From Leishmania infantum JPCM5 (taxonomy: Eukaryota; Euglenozoa; Kinetoplastea; Trypanosomatida; Trypanosomatidae): 64,000 nt of DNA. This document shows, piece after piece, positions 52,510 to 63,266 of the stretch (position 1 is its first letter; each line of letters opens with the position of its first letter). The DNA is taken from the NCBI RefSeq assembly GCF_000002875.2, contig NC_009419.2:1848642-1912641 (forward strand), given 5' to 3'. The position numbers and the translations under genes are program-made. A model generated the notes under the pieces. The model was given only the letters and a program-made list of their open reading frames with translations, was not told where the DNA came from and ran no database searches.

Positions 52510-54520
52510 TTTTCTTTGCTCTCTCTCTTGAGTGAGTTCCTGCCGGTTGTCGTCGTCCTTTGTGTTTTTGCCTCTCGTTTTCTCGCGTCCGTTCGACTCG
52601 TGCGCGTTCTTCTTTTTGCTTCTGCGGTTGAGGTGAGCGCCTTCACTCAGGGCAGAAACCTGAAGAAAGAGATCAAGTGCATGCCACCTGGAGGTGGGGA
52701 TAAAGCAGATCAGAAGGTCAGAACAGCGCCAAGAGGCACGGCGTTCGTGCTTACAGGCGTCAACCAGAGAGGCACCGTTCTCCACGTCTTTGCCCCCGTC
52801 CTTTTTTGTTTTTTTTTTCTTTTTGCTGTTTGTCGTTCACCTTCTCGATTTCCCTTCTCTTCTCGCCATCTTTCGTGCTCGGTGTTTCTTTCTCGTGCTG
52901 TTTGTCAGTTTTGTGTTCGCTCTAGCGCTCTTCGCACACATACACACGCAAGCGACGCCGTCAGGCTGTCTTATCAGATTCCCACTCATTTTAGTTTGGT
53001 GTTGACGACGAACAGGAAATCTGCCCATACCCAACCATCTGTCACACACACATCCACTCTCGCTTTCTACACCACTCGTTTCCGACTCTGACTCGCCGCC
53101 ACGTGGAGCGCTAGTTGGCATACACTCCCTCCCTCCCCTTATCTTTCTCTTTCGTTTCTTGTGATACTAAGTTCTAGCAAGCTCCCTCTTTCTTTCCATT
53201 GTTTTTACGTTTGTGATTGCCTTTTTTTTTATATTTGCACTTCTGTTCTCTCTATATCTCTCCCTCTATATATTATATATTAAGTATCTTTTTTTTTTCG
53301 TTGTTGTTTGCTCCTCCTTCCTTTAGTTTGCGTGTACGTGTGCGTAGCATTAGCTCCTCGCTTAGCCGCCCCCGCAGTCTTTTTTTTTTCAGCGTTTTCA
53401 GATTTACCGTCTCGAGATTTTCTTCGCTCCTGCCAGTGTGTGTGTGTGTGTCTTTCTCTCTTCGGCGCTCTCTTTTCGTTCCCCACGAACCGACTCACAC
53501 TCTCACTCACTTCACAAACTTCTGTTCTAGGAAACGTGCGCGCTCGAGTTTGCTTCACAGGGGCCACCCTTCACGATTCTAGCCACCTGTTTCCCTCTCT
53601 TACCCCTCATCGCAGGCAGGCCACCCACATCAGGTCGTTTTTGGCGCTTCGTTCCTTGCTCTCTCTTCTCCCGCATTTCCTTTCTCGAGTCGTGACTCGT
53701 GTGTGTTGTTCAGTGCGCTCATCTCTTCACACATTGCTTTTTTTTTGTTTCTCGTCTTCCGTGTTTCGAATGTGTTTCTGTTGTACGAGCAACGGTACTA
53801 GCGGACTCACTCACACCCCATTCTCGCGAAAGCTGCGCGCACGAAGCGAAAGCTTGCTAGATACACAGACACACAGACGGAGCGAAGCACGCACACTTAT
53901 ACACAGCCACCCCTGATCCGGCGCACCCCACCACCACCTCCCTGTCACGCCTCTCTGTTTGCCTTCTCCGGCGCGGGTTTATCTGTTTCTTGTCCTTCCG
54001 GTTTTCATCTCCTCTTTCTCGCCTCCGATCCCGCGCACCTTTTTTTTTTGTTTCTCTTTTTGCGTGTGCGTGTGTGCGTGTTCTCTATCTCTTATCTATA
54101 AGGGACTTTTTTTTCTATTTTGCCTCCATCGCCGTTTGACTTGCGCTCTTTTTTTCGTATTGCTCTTTAGCATCTTCTGCCATCCCCTAGTCTCTCGACG
54201 GACCCTTCAAGCTTCACCGTTCTCCCTTCCTCCCTTACGCAGATTTACACTCGCCCGGCACGGTGTCAGAGTCTGACTGGTGAGGTGTGCGCACAGAGAG
54301 TGCTTCAGACGCAGTTCCAGCACTGGTCTGCGTCACTGCTCGTACCCGTGCAGAGGGACAACTGCTTCTTTACTTTGTCTCTTTCCGCGGTAACGGACGC
54401 GATTCGTCCCGTCTGAGACAGAATCAGCCGCCCGGTTGTGAGATCCCTCTTCGTGTTTGTGCCCGCGTTGGCGTATTCTGCACGAGAGAGAGAGATTAGA
54501 GAACGCTACGCACTGCGCAC
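52510..54520. other. Long pyrimidine-rich leader region of the CCCH gene
   Basis: Two kilobases of mostly T/C-rich DNA with several T runs of 8-10 and short TG and CA tracts. Translations are Ser/Phe/Leu/Cys-rich in every plus frame. It probably contains the 5' UTR and trans-splice sites of the next gene; CAG at about 54239-54241 is one candidate. Confidence 0.5.
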
Positions 54521-57500
54521 ATGTCCGGCTTGGATTCCCATGGCAAGGCCATGGGAGAGGCGCAATCAGATAGGCAAATGAGCTCCTCTTCGCTCACCGC
54601 TGCATCACGAGCCACCCCCAACCCAGCCGCAGCGGACGGTGGCGCTGCCGCCCATGCCGGTGGCTCCCCTGTGGATAACGAGATGGACGAGCACGTGCCA
54701 CCGGTCATTGCCCACGTCCGCAAGAACTTCGGCGTACTCGCCCCTACCATTGAGCCCTTCATCTACCGTAGCGGTTGCCTCAACAAGTCAGTGGTAGACG
54801 TGTACAACAACCTGTCGCGCAACTACATTGCCATTGTAGATGCTGCCCTCAAGCAGGTAGGATTTGAAGAGTTCACGATGCAGATGCAGATCATGCTGAC
54901 CCAGATCCTGTCTGAGGAGTTTGGCGAAGATACGGAGTACCTCGTCAACACCATCCTAACGTACACCGGCGCCGACTCCCTGTTCGTCTCCCTTCTCTCG
55001 AAATCTATGCTGGACCAGGTCATCACGTACGCGCAATCAATCATGAGCGGCAACATGTACGGCATGAGCTACAACATGCAGAGCGGCGGAGGCGGCGGTG
55101 GTCGCGGCTCTGAGGGTGTCGGTAATAGTTACTACCGTGGTGCCCAACAGCATCACGGATACCGTGGTGCCGGTGAAAACGGCTCATCGCGCGATCTCCG
55201 CGGCAGCTCCGTCGCCGCCAGCCCTCCTCATCAGGACGGGGCCGCACCACAGAAGCCGTACCGCAGCAGCGGCCTCCCACCCCACTCCAGCGACCCAGGC
55301 AGGGAGCGCAGCAGCGATGATTTGCGGGCCACCAGCGATGTAATCTCACAACGCGAGGAGAGTCGGGATTGGGGGGGAGGCGCTTCAGTGCCGCCTCGCG
55401 GCGCTACTGCGACCGGGGGCATCCACGTAGATTCTAGTGTTGGTCCCCGGGGCGGTGCCGCTCCCATGAGCGGGATGGGCGCAGGTGCGGCCAGTCGCAC
55501 AGAGGTGTCCGTGAGCCGGGCCACGAGCGAGACTACATCTGGAGCAGGAGTAGTGCCACGTCACACGCACCATCACTTCTCCTCTTCTACAGCGGCCGCC
55601 GCTCCCGCCGCGAAGCCGTCGTCGATGGAGCGAGGTGGGATGAGCGGGGCTCCGCAGCACAACCTCCTACCCCCGCGAGCTTCACCGGCGAGCAGCCAGC
55701 CGCGCGTGTCCACGCCAGGGGCGCCAAGCGTGTCGCAGGCCACCACCACTTCCCCGATGCCGACGATGGGACGCGGCGGGCCGGGCATCCCGATGCACCA
55801 CCATCACCATCACTTGGGCATAGGCGCAATGGCAACCAACAGTGCCGCGGCCAGTGACTGGGCCGCCAGCAACAGCGTATCTGGGTCCACACCAAACATC
55901 AACGCCGCTGGGCAGCGCACCCTGACCCCACCAACGCCGCAGTCCGCATCGATGCAGCAGCATCAACATCAGCACATGCAGCAGCAATCCCAGCAACAGC
56001 TGCCGCAGCCGCAGCAGCCGACGCGCACCATGAACATTCCCGCCCCCTTGAGTGTGCAGCGCCGCACAGAAAAGAACGCGGCGGCAGCCGCAGCAGCCGC
56101 TGCCCCGGCAGCAGCACCCGCTAACGGCAGCGCGCCTGCCAATTCGTCTGGCCTCAGTAGTAGTAGCGCAGCTGTAGAGGGAGGGGCTGCGCCACGCAAC
56201 ATGTCTGCGCCTCTCGGCGGGAGCGCGAACGTCCCGGCGCCGCGCGGGGCGCAGTCACTCCCCCATCACCAGCACCACATGCCCGTCTCTCACCACCATC
56301 ACCATCACCATCATTTCGTCGCGTCCCCGCCCGCGGTCACTGCAGCTGTGCAGCCGCCCTCCGCTACGCACTCGCCACCAGCTTCCGAGGAGCGCGTTGC
56401 GACCATTCCCGCCGAATCCACGGGCACGCCGGCGCCGGAGACGAACTTACCCGCTAATCAGGCCTCTGCATCGACCCCAGCCCCGGCCAGGTCCCCTCCT
56501 GCCACCAGCGTCTCGACGACTTCCGCACCCCCGCCAGCGTTGCGTGGCCTAGGCCGCATCCCCTTGCATCATCACCACCATCATATGCACTTGATGATGA
56601 ATAAAGTAGATGCGGCCTCGGCGCCGCAACGGCAGCCGCAACCGATTCCTGCGACGTTGCAGCTGCAGCCACAGCCGCACCTGCCGCAGCCGCAGCAGCG
56701 CGTGGCCACCGCGATCGACGTGCATGACCAGCAGCAGCAGGAGCGGACGAACGCCGCCAACGGTCGCTGGCCCAATCAAAAGGAGGAACTGCGAGGCATG
56801 CTGCTGACCGCGCGCGTGTCGGAGAGCGCGGTCACGTACTTGCTGACGGACGTGAACATAGAAGAGCTGCGTGGCTTGAAGTACGTAGATTTTGAGAAGA
56901 AGCTTCGCGGTGGTATTCCGCTGATGTTAGATCGCCAGCGCATCCGTCAGGTGCTGTCCAGCAGCGCCGCTGTGCAGAGTCAGTCGAGCGACAACGACGA
57001 CTCCGCGACGAGCTCCAACCGAAAGACTGCAACCAGCGGAGTAGGCGCAGAGGAGGAGGAGGCGGGCGGGTCTGGACTGCCTCGGCGACCCCCGGCCATT
57101 TCCACTGGCGTGCAGAGCCCGGTGACGTCGCACCAGTCCTCGCCTATTAGCAAGGCTGGAGTGCAGGTGCCGCAGCCTCGAACGAAGATGCAGCAGCAGC
57201 AACAGCAGCAGACGCAGCAATCCATCAACGGCGGCAGTGCCGTGGCCTCGCCAGCGGATGCGAGCTTTTCCTCACCGGAGAAGGAGTCCGACAAGCGTGA
57301 GGGCGGCACCAAGACGGGGAGCCCGACGACGGCCAGCGGCGCACCCACCTCCCCGGTGCCGGCCTCAACTCCGGCGCCTTCCCCCAACAGTAGCTACAGC
57401 CCTAGTACTCGCAACGAGGATCCCGAGGATAGCCGTGAGGAGGAGCAGCGGCGTGGTAGCGGACGCCGTGGCGGGAAGCGTGGCGGTCTGGGGCGCGGCG

Positions 57501-57589
57501 GCTTCAGCTCATCGCGCGTGTGCAGGTTCTTCGGTACTGCAGAGGGGTGCCAGTACGGAGACAAGTGCCACTACATGCACAGCAAGTAA
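54521..57589 (+). CDS. CCCH zinc-finger protein with His/Gln/Ala-rich low-complexity core (1022 aa)
   Basis: Probable RNA-binding regulator; trypanosomatids control expression mainly after transcription and have many single-CCCH proteins. Residues 60-180 form a compact, non-repetitive domain (VRKNFGVLAPTIEPFIYRSG; LTQILSEEFGEDTEYLVNTI) I cannot name. Residues 185-740 are low-complexity: Gly, Ser, Gln runs and three histidine runs of 6, 8 and 6. A second ordered block lies near 755-815 (ELRGMLLTARVSESAVTYLL). The C-terminus holds one finger starting at residue 1001, C-x8-C-x5-C-x3-H (CRFFGTAEGC then QYGDKCHYMH), three residues from the end. ATG 54521 follows a purine-rich leader. Low-complexity content suggests a condensate-forming or scaffold protein (inference). 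Confidence 0.88.
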   Translation: MSGLDSHGKAMGEAQSDRQMSSSSLTAASRATPNPAAADGGAAAHAGGSPVDNEMDEHVPPVIAHVRKNFGVLAPTIEPFIYRSGCLNKSVVDVYNNLSRNYIAIVDAALKQVGFEEFTMQMQIMLTQILSEEFGEDTEYLVNTILTYTGADSLFVSLLSKSMLDQVITYAQSIMSGNMYGMSYNMQSGGGGGGRGSEGVGNSYYRGAQQHHGYRGAGENGSSRDLRGSSVAASPPHQDGAAPQKPYRSSGLPPHSSDPGRERSSDDLRATSDVISQREESRDWGGGASVPPRGATATGGIHVDSSVGPRGGAAPMSGMGAGAASRTEVSVSRATSETTSGAGVVPRHTHHHFSSSTAAAAPAAKPSSMERGGMSGAPQHNLLPPRASPASSQPRVSTPGAPSVSQATTTSPMPTMGRGGPGIPMHHHHHHLGIGAMATNSAAASDWAASNSVSGSTPNINAAGQRTLTPPTPQSASMQQHQHQHMQQQSQQQLPQPQQPTRTMNIPAPLSVQRRTEKNAAAAAAAAAPAAAPANGSAPANSSGLSSSSAAVEGGAAPRNMSAPLGGSANVPAPRGAQSLPHHQHHMPVSHHHHHHHHFVASPPAVTAAVQPPSATHSPPASEERVATIPAESTGTPAPETNLPANQASASTPAPARSPPATSVSTTSAPPPALRGLGRIPLHHHHHHMHLMMNKVDAASAPQRQPQPIPATLQLQPQPHLPQPQQRVATAIDVHDQQQQERTNAANGRWPNQKEELRGMLLTARVSESAVTYLLTDVNIEELRGLKYVDFEKKLRGGIPLMLDRQRIRQVLSSSAAVQSQSSDNDDSATSSNRKTATSGVGAEEEEAGGSGLPRRPPAISTGVQSPVTSHQSSPISKAGVQVPQPRTKMQQQQQQQTQQSINGGSAVASPADASFSSPEKESDKREGGTKTGSPTTASGAPTSPVPASTPAPSPNSSYSPSTRNEDPEDSREEEQRRGSGRRGGKRGGLGRGGFSSSRVCRFFGTAEGCQYGDKCHYMHSK

Positions 57590-59728
57590 GCTGCTATAGC
57601 GGCGAGGGTAGATGATGGAGCGCTAAGTGTTTCCAGTGACTCTCAGGCGGGCGTAGAGAGTTGCGCCCTCGTTTATTGAATCCCAATGCTTGTCCCTGTG
57701 CTTCTTCTACCTCATGCGGCTGGCGGGAACCCTGCACGGCGCTCCGGCCCAACCTCCTTCGTTTCTTCTCTTGCGCACCATAACACACTGCTAAGCGCCG
57801 CGGAGTGGCCGCTCGTGTGGTGATGCTCGTCTTACGGATAGTCGGGCTTGGCAGGCCTGCTTGAGTATCGGTGAACTTCCTTTCGCCTTGACCTCTTGCC
57901 TTTCTCGCTGCGCCAGCCGCGTTTTGGTTGCTATCTTCCCGTTGCGCTGCGAGGGTGTGCGGTGCGTGCGGCACATGCGTCCCTTTCCGCCGCTCACCAC
58001 CACTAACACCACCACCACCCCATCTCTTGCCGTGTGGCAGTGTCGTCCGTTTCGCTGCTTGTGCTTGCCGTTGTTGTGTGCTGTTCGGTCCTCTATCCCA
58101 GCACCCGCCTTTTCCTTTCGATTTTTTTTTTCATTTGCCCTTCGCCTTTTCCCTTTGTTTCCCGTCTGTTCTTTCTGTACATTTTCCTTGTACGCTCCTC
58201 TGTCTTCGCGTTGTGTTGTTCTTTTTTTTTTACGTTGTTGGGCGCAGGCAGGTGTATCGGCGCGCATGTGTGGCCGTGCCTACCTGCGTGCGTGTGTACG
58301 TACGTGCGTGTGTATGTGCCTCCCTCTCTGTGCGCTGGATTGTGGGCTCTTTACAAACGACATATGTTTTATCTCATTGTTTCCCGGTTGTTCTCCTGTG
58401 TTTGTGTGCGTAGGGGCGTTCTCCCTCTGCCTTGTCGCCTTTTTGAAACTGCTGAGAAAACATATAGCGAAAGAAACGGCCACATGAACAACAAAAAAGA
58501 CAATGAATCTTTCTTTCCGATTCGTCTGCGCATCGGCTAGCAAGAGCATCTCGCGCCCCCTCTCCCCTTCTCACCCCTACCTCTCCCTTACGGCCTGCCC
58601 CCTTCCCCACTTAGTCTCCTTCGGTTCACAGCAGCACAGGAAACAGCAAGCACAGGCTAAATCGAAAAAGTGAGGGCGTGAAGAGGGGCGCAAGCGTCTT
58701 CGTCTCTCCTTCATTCAATACAGGATTGGGCGATGTGAGCCGCTGTCCGCAGGTACGTCTGCACATCTGTTTTTTTTTCGCGTGTGTTTTTTCATCTGTG
58801 GTTGTTGTCTGTGTTGCTCTCCTCTTTTTTTTGCTGTTCTTTTTCGTCCTACGTTTATGTTGTGTGTGCGTGTGAGCGCGTGCTTTCTCGAGTTTATCTC
58901 CTCTTTTTTTTGCTGTGTGCTCTCTATGTTAGGCCTTTTAGGCGGCACTCGGGCATACACACATACAGATAACATCGCCGCCGTCACCACGACATACATT
59001 CACACACATACACATATTTCATATACACAAACACACACACACACACACACATGCACACACGTACTTGCTATCTCTATCTCTCTGGATACACGCACAGCGA
59101 TGCAGTGCTCTGCGTCGCATCTTCGTGCACATGTGCACAAATTCCCACACATGCAATCAAGCTCGCTTATTGATCTATTTTTTTTTTCGTTTGACTTTTG
59201 CCTGCCCTTCACCACGTACGCGCGGCAAATCTGCCTGGGGGGGGGGGGCGAAAAAATGACGAAGATAACAGCAAGAGACTGACGCTACGGACTCTTCCGG
59301 CCCATTTCTTCACTGTTCCTCGCTCTCTCTGCTTCTGTAAATGCCGACTTTGGGGCAAGGACGCGTTGGAGGCGGAGGGAGGAGCTTCTCATCTGCGTCC
59401 GCGCCTCCACACAGCAGTATGCATTTTCATTCGTTGAAACGCTCTTGTTGGGGGATCGCTGCGCACACGAGGGGCGAGAGGAAGACGGGGAGGGAGGTGA
59501 GACGCATCCGCACCTCCTCACCTCTCCCTTCCACCGCTGCCCCCATCATCACCGGCTTGTCTGTGGTTGCATTGCATTTTTGGTTTCCGGGATGCTCATC
59601 GACGTCAGTTTCTTCCCTGCGGCTGCTTCCTCCTCAAGATTTGGATCTCCCTGTCCATGGAGAGCCCCTTCTGACTCGCCGCTGTTTCGTGGGGCTGCTC
59701 TCGTGCTCCTGCTTCTGACTATCTCGCA
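57590..59728. other. Spacer after the CCCH gene
   Basis: About 2.1 kb of spacer with T/G-rich and CA/CACA repeats (59000-59052) and a G run near 59237. No gene supported. Confidence 0.5.
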
Positions 59729-60230
59729 ATGCCCGACGCAGAAGGTGAGGGCATCCGAGGAGCTTTCTTACCCATTGCGCCCACGCGCTGCCAAGCGCAC
59801 CACAACGGACGTCCATTTGAGGAGAGCAGATATGCGGAGGACTGCAGAAAGCGTGGAGACGTCGACTGGGCTGTCGAACTCTCTTCCGGAGGTCTCCTCG
59901 CACCACCTACAAGCTTCGTGATCTCAAGTCGGCCTTCTCTTGCGGCGCGATGGCAGCAAGGGGTGCATCGGAGCCAGAACACGGCGATGTGGTGTGTTTT
60001 GCTCGGCTTCTGCCGACGTACTGGTTCATCTTCCGATGTGCGCACAAGCGCGGTTTCCTTCGTATGCGTGTGGAGTGTGTCTGTGGCGCGGCGTTCGCAG
60101 GTTGCCTGAACACTCGTGGACACAGACTCAAGGATTTTCCGCATTCGCATCCTGGATGTTTGGCACGCGAGTGGAAAGCTCTCCCGTTGCCCCGCCCGCC
60201 CCCGACGCCACTCCTGTACAGGCCTGTGCA
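59729..60230 (+). pseudogene. Possible frameshifted gene with Cys/His-rich segment
   Basis: The ATG frame at 59729 reads like protein for about 55 codons (RPFEESRYAEDCRKRGDVDW). The +2 frame then becomes more protein-like from about 59905 to 60200: KLRDLKSAFSCGAMAARG, then FRCAHKRGFLRMRVECVCG and DFPHSHPGCLAREW. The second part carries a C-x-H...C-x-C...C...H...H-x-H-x2-C arrangement that could bind zinc, somewhat like the transposase-derived FLYWCH/WRKY-type fingers. Neither frame has a sensible end, because both run into spacer-like sequence. It may be a decayed gene, a live gene with sequencing indels, or chance. An intact shorter start would be ATG 59950. Confidence 0.3.
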
Positions 60231-61315
60231 TCTTCTTGTCACCCTTGTTTTCTCATTGCAATTTCCAAGCGTAAAGGTGTCCACGTGTGTGCATGTGGAT
60301 GTGCATGAGTGTGTGTGTAAGTGCGTATGTGTACGTGTACGTGTGTGCGGGTGTATTTTTTTTTTCGTTTCTTCTTGTCTTTCGTGTTTTCCCCTCGATT
60401 CTTGTCTTGTTGCGTTTTGCCTCTCTAACTTGCGTTTTCCAAACGAACAAGCCAACAAAGCCCCTCCTCCTCCTCCAAATAAAAAGAATAAAGGGATACA
60501 CATAAAGCCTCCCTCCCCACCCCCACCCCTCAAGCACCACCTTTAGCACCAATGCATCGTCGCCTTTACTGAAGAGGCCCTTGGCAAGATACCTAAAAAT
60601 TCATCAGAAGGAAAACAAGAAGCGAATCAAAGAAAACGCGTGACACACACACACACACACAAATCGAAGGGGGTGCAGACACTCGAATCAAACTGGTGAC
60701 AGAGCTGTTTGGCCGTTCCTGTGCGCTTGGGCAATGCACTTGGTGTTTTACTGAAGAGCGCTGCACGCAGCCTTTTTTTTTTGCACTTCGCTCTGCCCCG
60801 CGCCTCCTCCCTCTCTTTCGGCTCGTTACATCCTCTTCCGTCGTGCTCTACGTCTTGAGTGGTGTGGCGTCCGAGAGCCGAAAGGGGGTGAGCTAGCATT
60901 GCGTTTCAGTTTTCCAATGGCATCTACGCTTGCCGCTAATCTCAGCAGTGCCTATGTGGCTGAGAACGACACTGCTACACTACCCTCTTTGCTGCATGGT
61001 ATCTCAGCCGGGTCTCTATCCTCGTTCCCTCTTCTGGCCTTTTTCTTTTGCCTCGCCATGTGGGGGTGGCGACGCATCTTCTACGGCGCCGTCACACCCG
61101 CCCATTTGCACGCTGTCTCTCCTTCAACTTCCTTTTTTTTGGTGTGGGTGTAGGAGGAGCAGAACTTCCCACCTGCAGCAAAACAGAAAACTCAGAAGCG
61201 CATCCAAGCCACAAAAAAAGCGCGCGCCGCTTGCAAGCGGCTTCTCCATCGAAACGTTTTCATCTGATTTCCATCTTTTTTTTTTATTGTTAGGTGGCCA
61301 CACACCAAAATCGAC
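60231..61315. other. Spacer and leader of the PEX13-family gene
   Basis: About 1.1 kb with TG tracts near 60290-60350, a CA repeat near 60643-60661 and T runs. No gene supported. Confidence 0.5.
61269..61293 (+). promoter_or_regulatory. Predicted trans-splice acceptor for the PEX13-family gene
   Basis: A T-rich run (about ten consecutive T) ends in TTAG at 61290-61293, 22 bases before the ATG at 61316. Confidence 0.65.
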
Positions 61316-62239
61316 ATGAGCTCGCTGCCTACCGCTGCTGCTGCAACTGCCACCGGCTCCAGCAGTCCCCCTGGATCACCCAGCCGCCCTACGGCACCCG
61401 GCTCGCCGACCAATTGTTCCCTCCTTACCCCCTCAGCGGTGCTGTCACCAAGCGCTTCAGCGCCTCTTTCATCGCAGACAGGCGCTCTTACCGTCGGTGC
61501 GACTTCAGGTACTGCCCAGCTCACTGAGGGTTCTCGAAAGCCCCTCTCAACCGACTCGACGGCGAACAGCGGCGCCATCGGCGCAGCCACGACGACGTCG
61601 TCGTATACGAACGCGCTCAGCAACGGCATGGGCACCGGATATGGGATGGGTAGTGGGTACGGTATGGGCATGGACCCATACGGTATGGGGGGTATGTACG
61701 GCGGTTACGGTGGCTTCGGCATGGGTGGCATGTACGGGGGCCTTGGAATGATGGGCATGTACGGCATGGGCATGACCCCCGAGGCGCAGCGTGCACAGAT
61801 GATGATGTTCATGACGAGCCGCATTATGGAGCTGTGGGGTATGTTTTCGCAAGTCATGCAGATGACACTCGGCAGCGCCGTTCATTTTTTTGGCGAGTAT
61901 GTCGGCATCAATCAGCGCATGGGGCAGCTGGAGGAGGAGAACCTGAATCATGAGGAGCGCTACATGAGCCGCAAGTACGAGCTGCGCAAGGCCCTCTCCA
62001 ATATTCCGCGTGAGCAGCGGTATGTGCCGAAGCGATCACGGGTCCGCAAGCCGAAGCAGCCCTCCTTTCTCCGCAGCTTCATCCTTCGCCTGCTTCGCCA
62101 CGTGGCCCTCTTCGCACTCGCCTACCTCCTTTCGAAGCGGATCGCGTCCTGGGCAATGGCCCGCTCCGGTAGGAAACTTTTGGAAACGTCTACGTCCGAG
62201 GCACTGGTCTCTGCCGACGCCTCCAATACGCGCTTTTGA
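61316..62239 (+). CDS. PEX13-family peroxin lacking an SH3 domain (PEX13.2-like), 307 aa
   Basis: Component of the docking complex for protein import into glycosomes, the peroxisome-related organelles that house kinetoplastid glycolysis. Residues 1-100 are Ser/Thr/Ala-rich. Residues 103-153 are the Gly/Tyr/Met repeat region (MGTGYGMGSGYGMGM and similar), typical of PEX13 and thought to form the phase-like import pore. Residues 155-230 are amphipathic helix, including EYVGINQRMGQLEEEN, and a hydrophobic segment lies at about 255-275 (RLLRHVALFALAYLLSKR). The SH3 domain that yeast and animal PEX13 carry at the C-terminus is absent. T. brucei has two PEX13 proteins, one of them without SH3, so I call this PEX13.2-like from memory. 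Confidence 0.8.
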   Translation: MSSLPTAAAATATGSSSPPGSPSRPTAPGSPTNCSLLTPSAVLSPSASAPLSSQTGALTVGATSGTAQLTEGSRKPLSTDSTANSGAIGAATTTSSYTNALSNGMGTGYGMGSGYGMGMDPYGMGGMYGGYGGFGMGGMYGGLGMMGMYGMGMTPEAQRAQMMMFMTSRIMELWGMFSQVMQMTLGSAVHFFGEYVGINQRMGQLEEENLNHEERYMSRKYELRKALSNIPREQRYVPKRSRVRKPKQPSFLRSFILRLLRHVALFALAYLLSKRIASWAMARSGRKLLETSTSEALVSADASNTRF

Positions 62240-62681
62240 CAAGCACCTGCGGCACACATCCGTCGATGGACAGGAGGAGCATGGGAGCTGATGACCGGTG
62301 TTTCTCCGCTGCAGAGGAGTGGCCCCAACAGCTTTATCACAAGGGCCTTGCTCTTTTTCTTTTGCAGGCTTGCTTTTTTTTTGCACTTGCGCACCTCCTC
62401 TCTCTTTCGTCACTCCGCTCTCCCCGGTTCTCTCCGCCTCTCGGTGGACCGTCGCAGCGCAAAGAATGGAGGTGGGCTAGATCCGTAGCGCTGGCATCGG
62501 CGTGCGCGGCGCTGGCGGTGACACACAGTTTTGCTTGTTCTTTGCCATCTGTACATGCTGGGTCATTGCCGCCCCCTTCTGCATTTTTAATCTCTCTGTT
62601 CTTTCACTGCTGTGTGTGCAGTCCTCTCCGAAGGCTGGGCTGCTGAACGCACCAGGCGGCAACTGTATTAAGACGCGTGGA

Positions 62682-62718
<37 letters not shown>

Positions 62719-63266
62719 CCAAACGGATAGGAGGGCGTCTTGACTGCTGGCGGCACAGCGAGCAGCGGCTCTCCGAAAGATAGGGCGCTGCGGCGTGGGT
62801 GCGTGACCGCAGCGGTGAAATCGACAACCCCGCGCTCCCCCTCCCCCACCTCCCACTCGAGAAGGTTTAGGGCGAAATGGATCGCAGGCTTCTCCACGTG
62901 TCGCGCGTGTATGTGTGTGTGGGGGACTTCACTGACGCCTTCGCTCACTGCCGTCCCCGTCACTCCCCAATGGATCTTGTGTGCGCAGTGTCCCCCGGAC
63001 TGGGGTATAGGAGACCGGCCATTGACAGCGATGGAAGGCGAGCTTGCATTCCCAACTTTTCTTTCACCTTTCCCCTTCTCCCGCGATTTGTACGTGATGC
63101 ATGTGTGCCTCACGGTGGGCGAGTGAAGCGGTCACATAAATCCTGACTGCTGTGACTACGTCACCTAAACGAACGCCTCTCGCCATTGTCTTGTGAACAC
63201 CTCGCCCGACTTTAGCGACTCTACGCAGGTGCAGCACCGCCTTCACGGTGGAGTTTGTGTTGAGAA
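62240..63266. other. Spacer after PEX13
   Basis: About 1.0 kb with a CA microsatellite at 62689-62714 and no supported gene. CAG at 63226-63228 is a candidate acceptor for the next gene. Confidence 0.5.

Noticed and set aside
52246..53091. Frames crossing the N run
   Set aside because: Reading continuity across an assembly gap of unknown length has no meaning.
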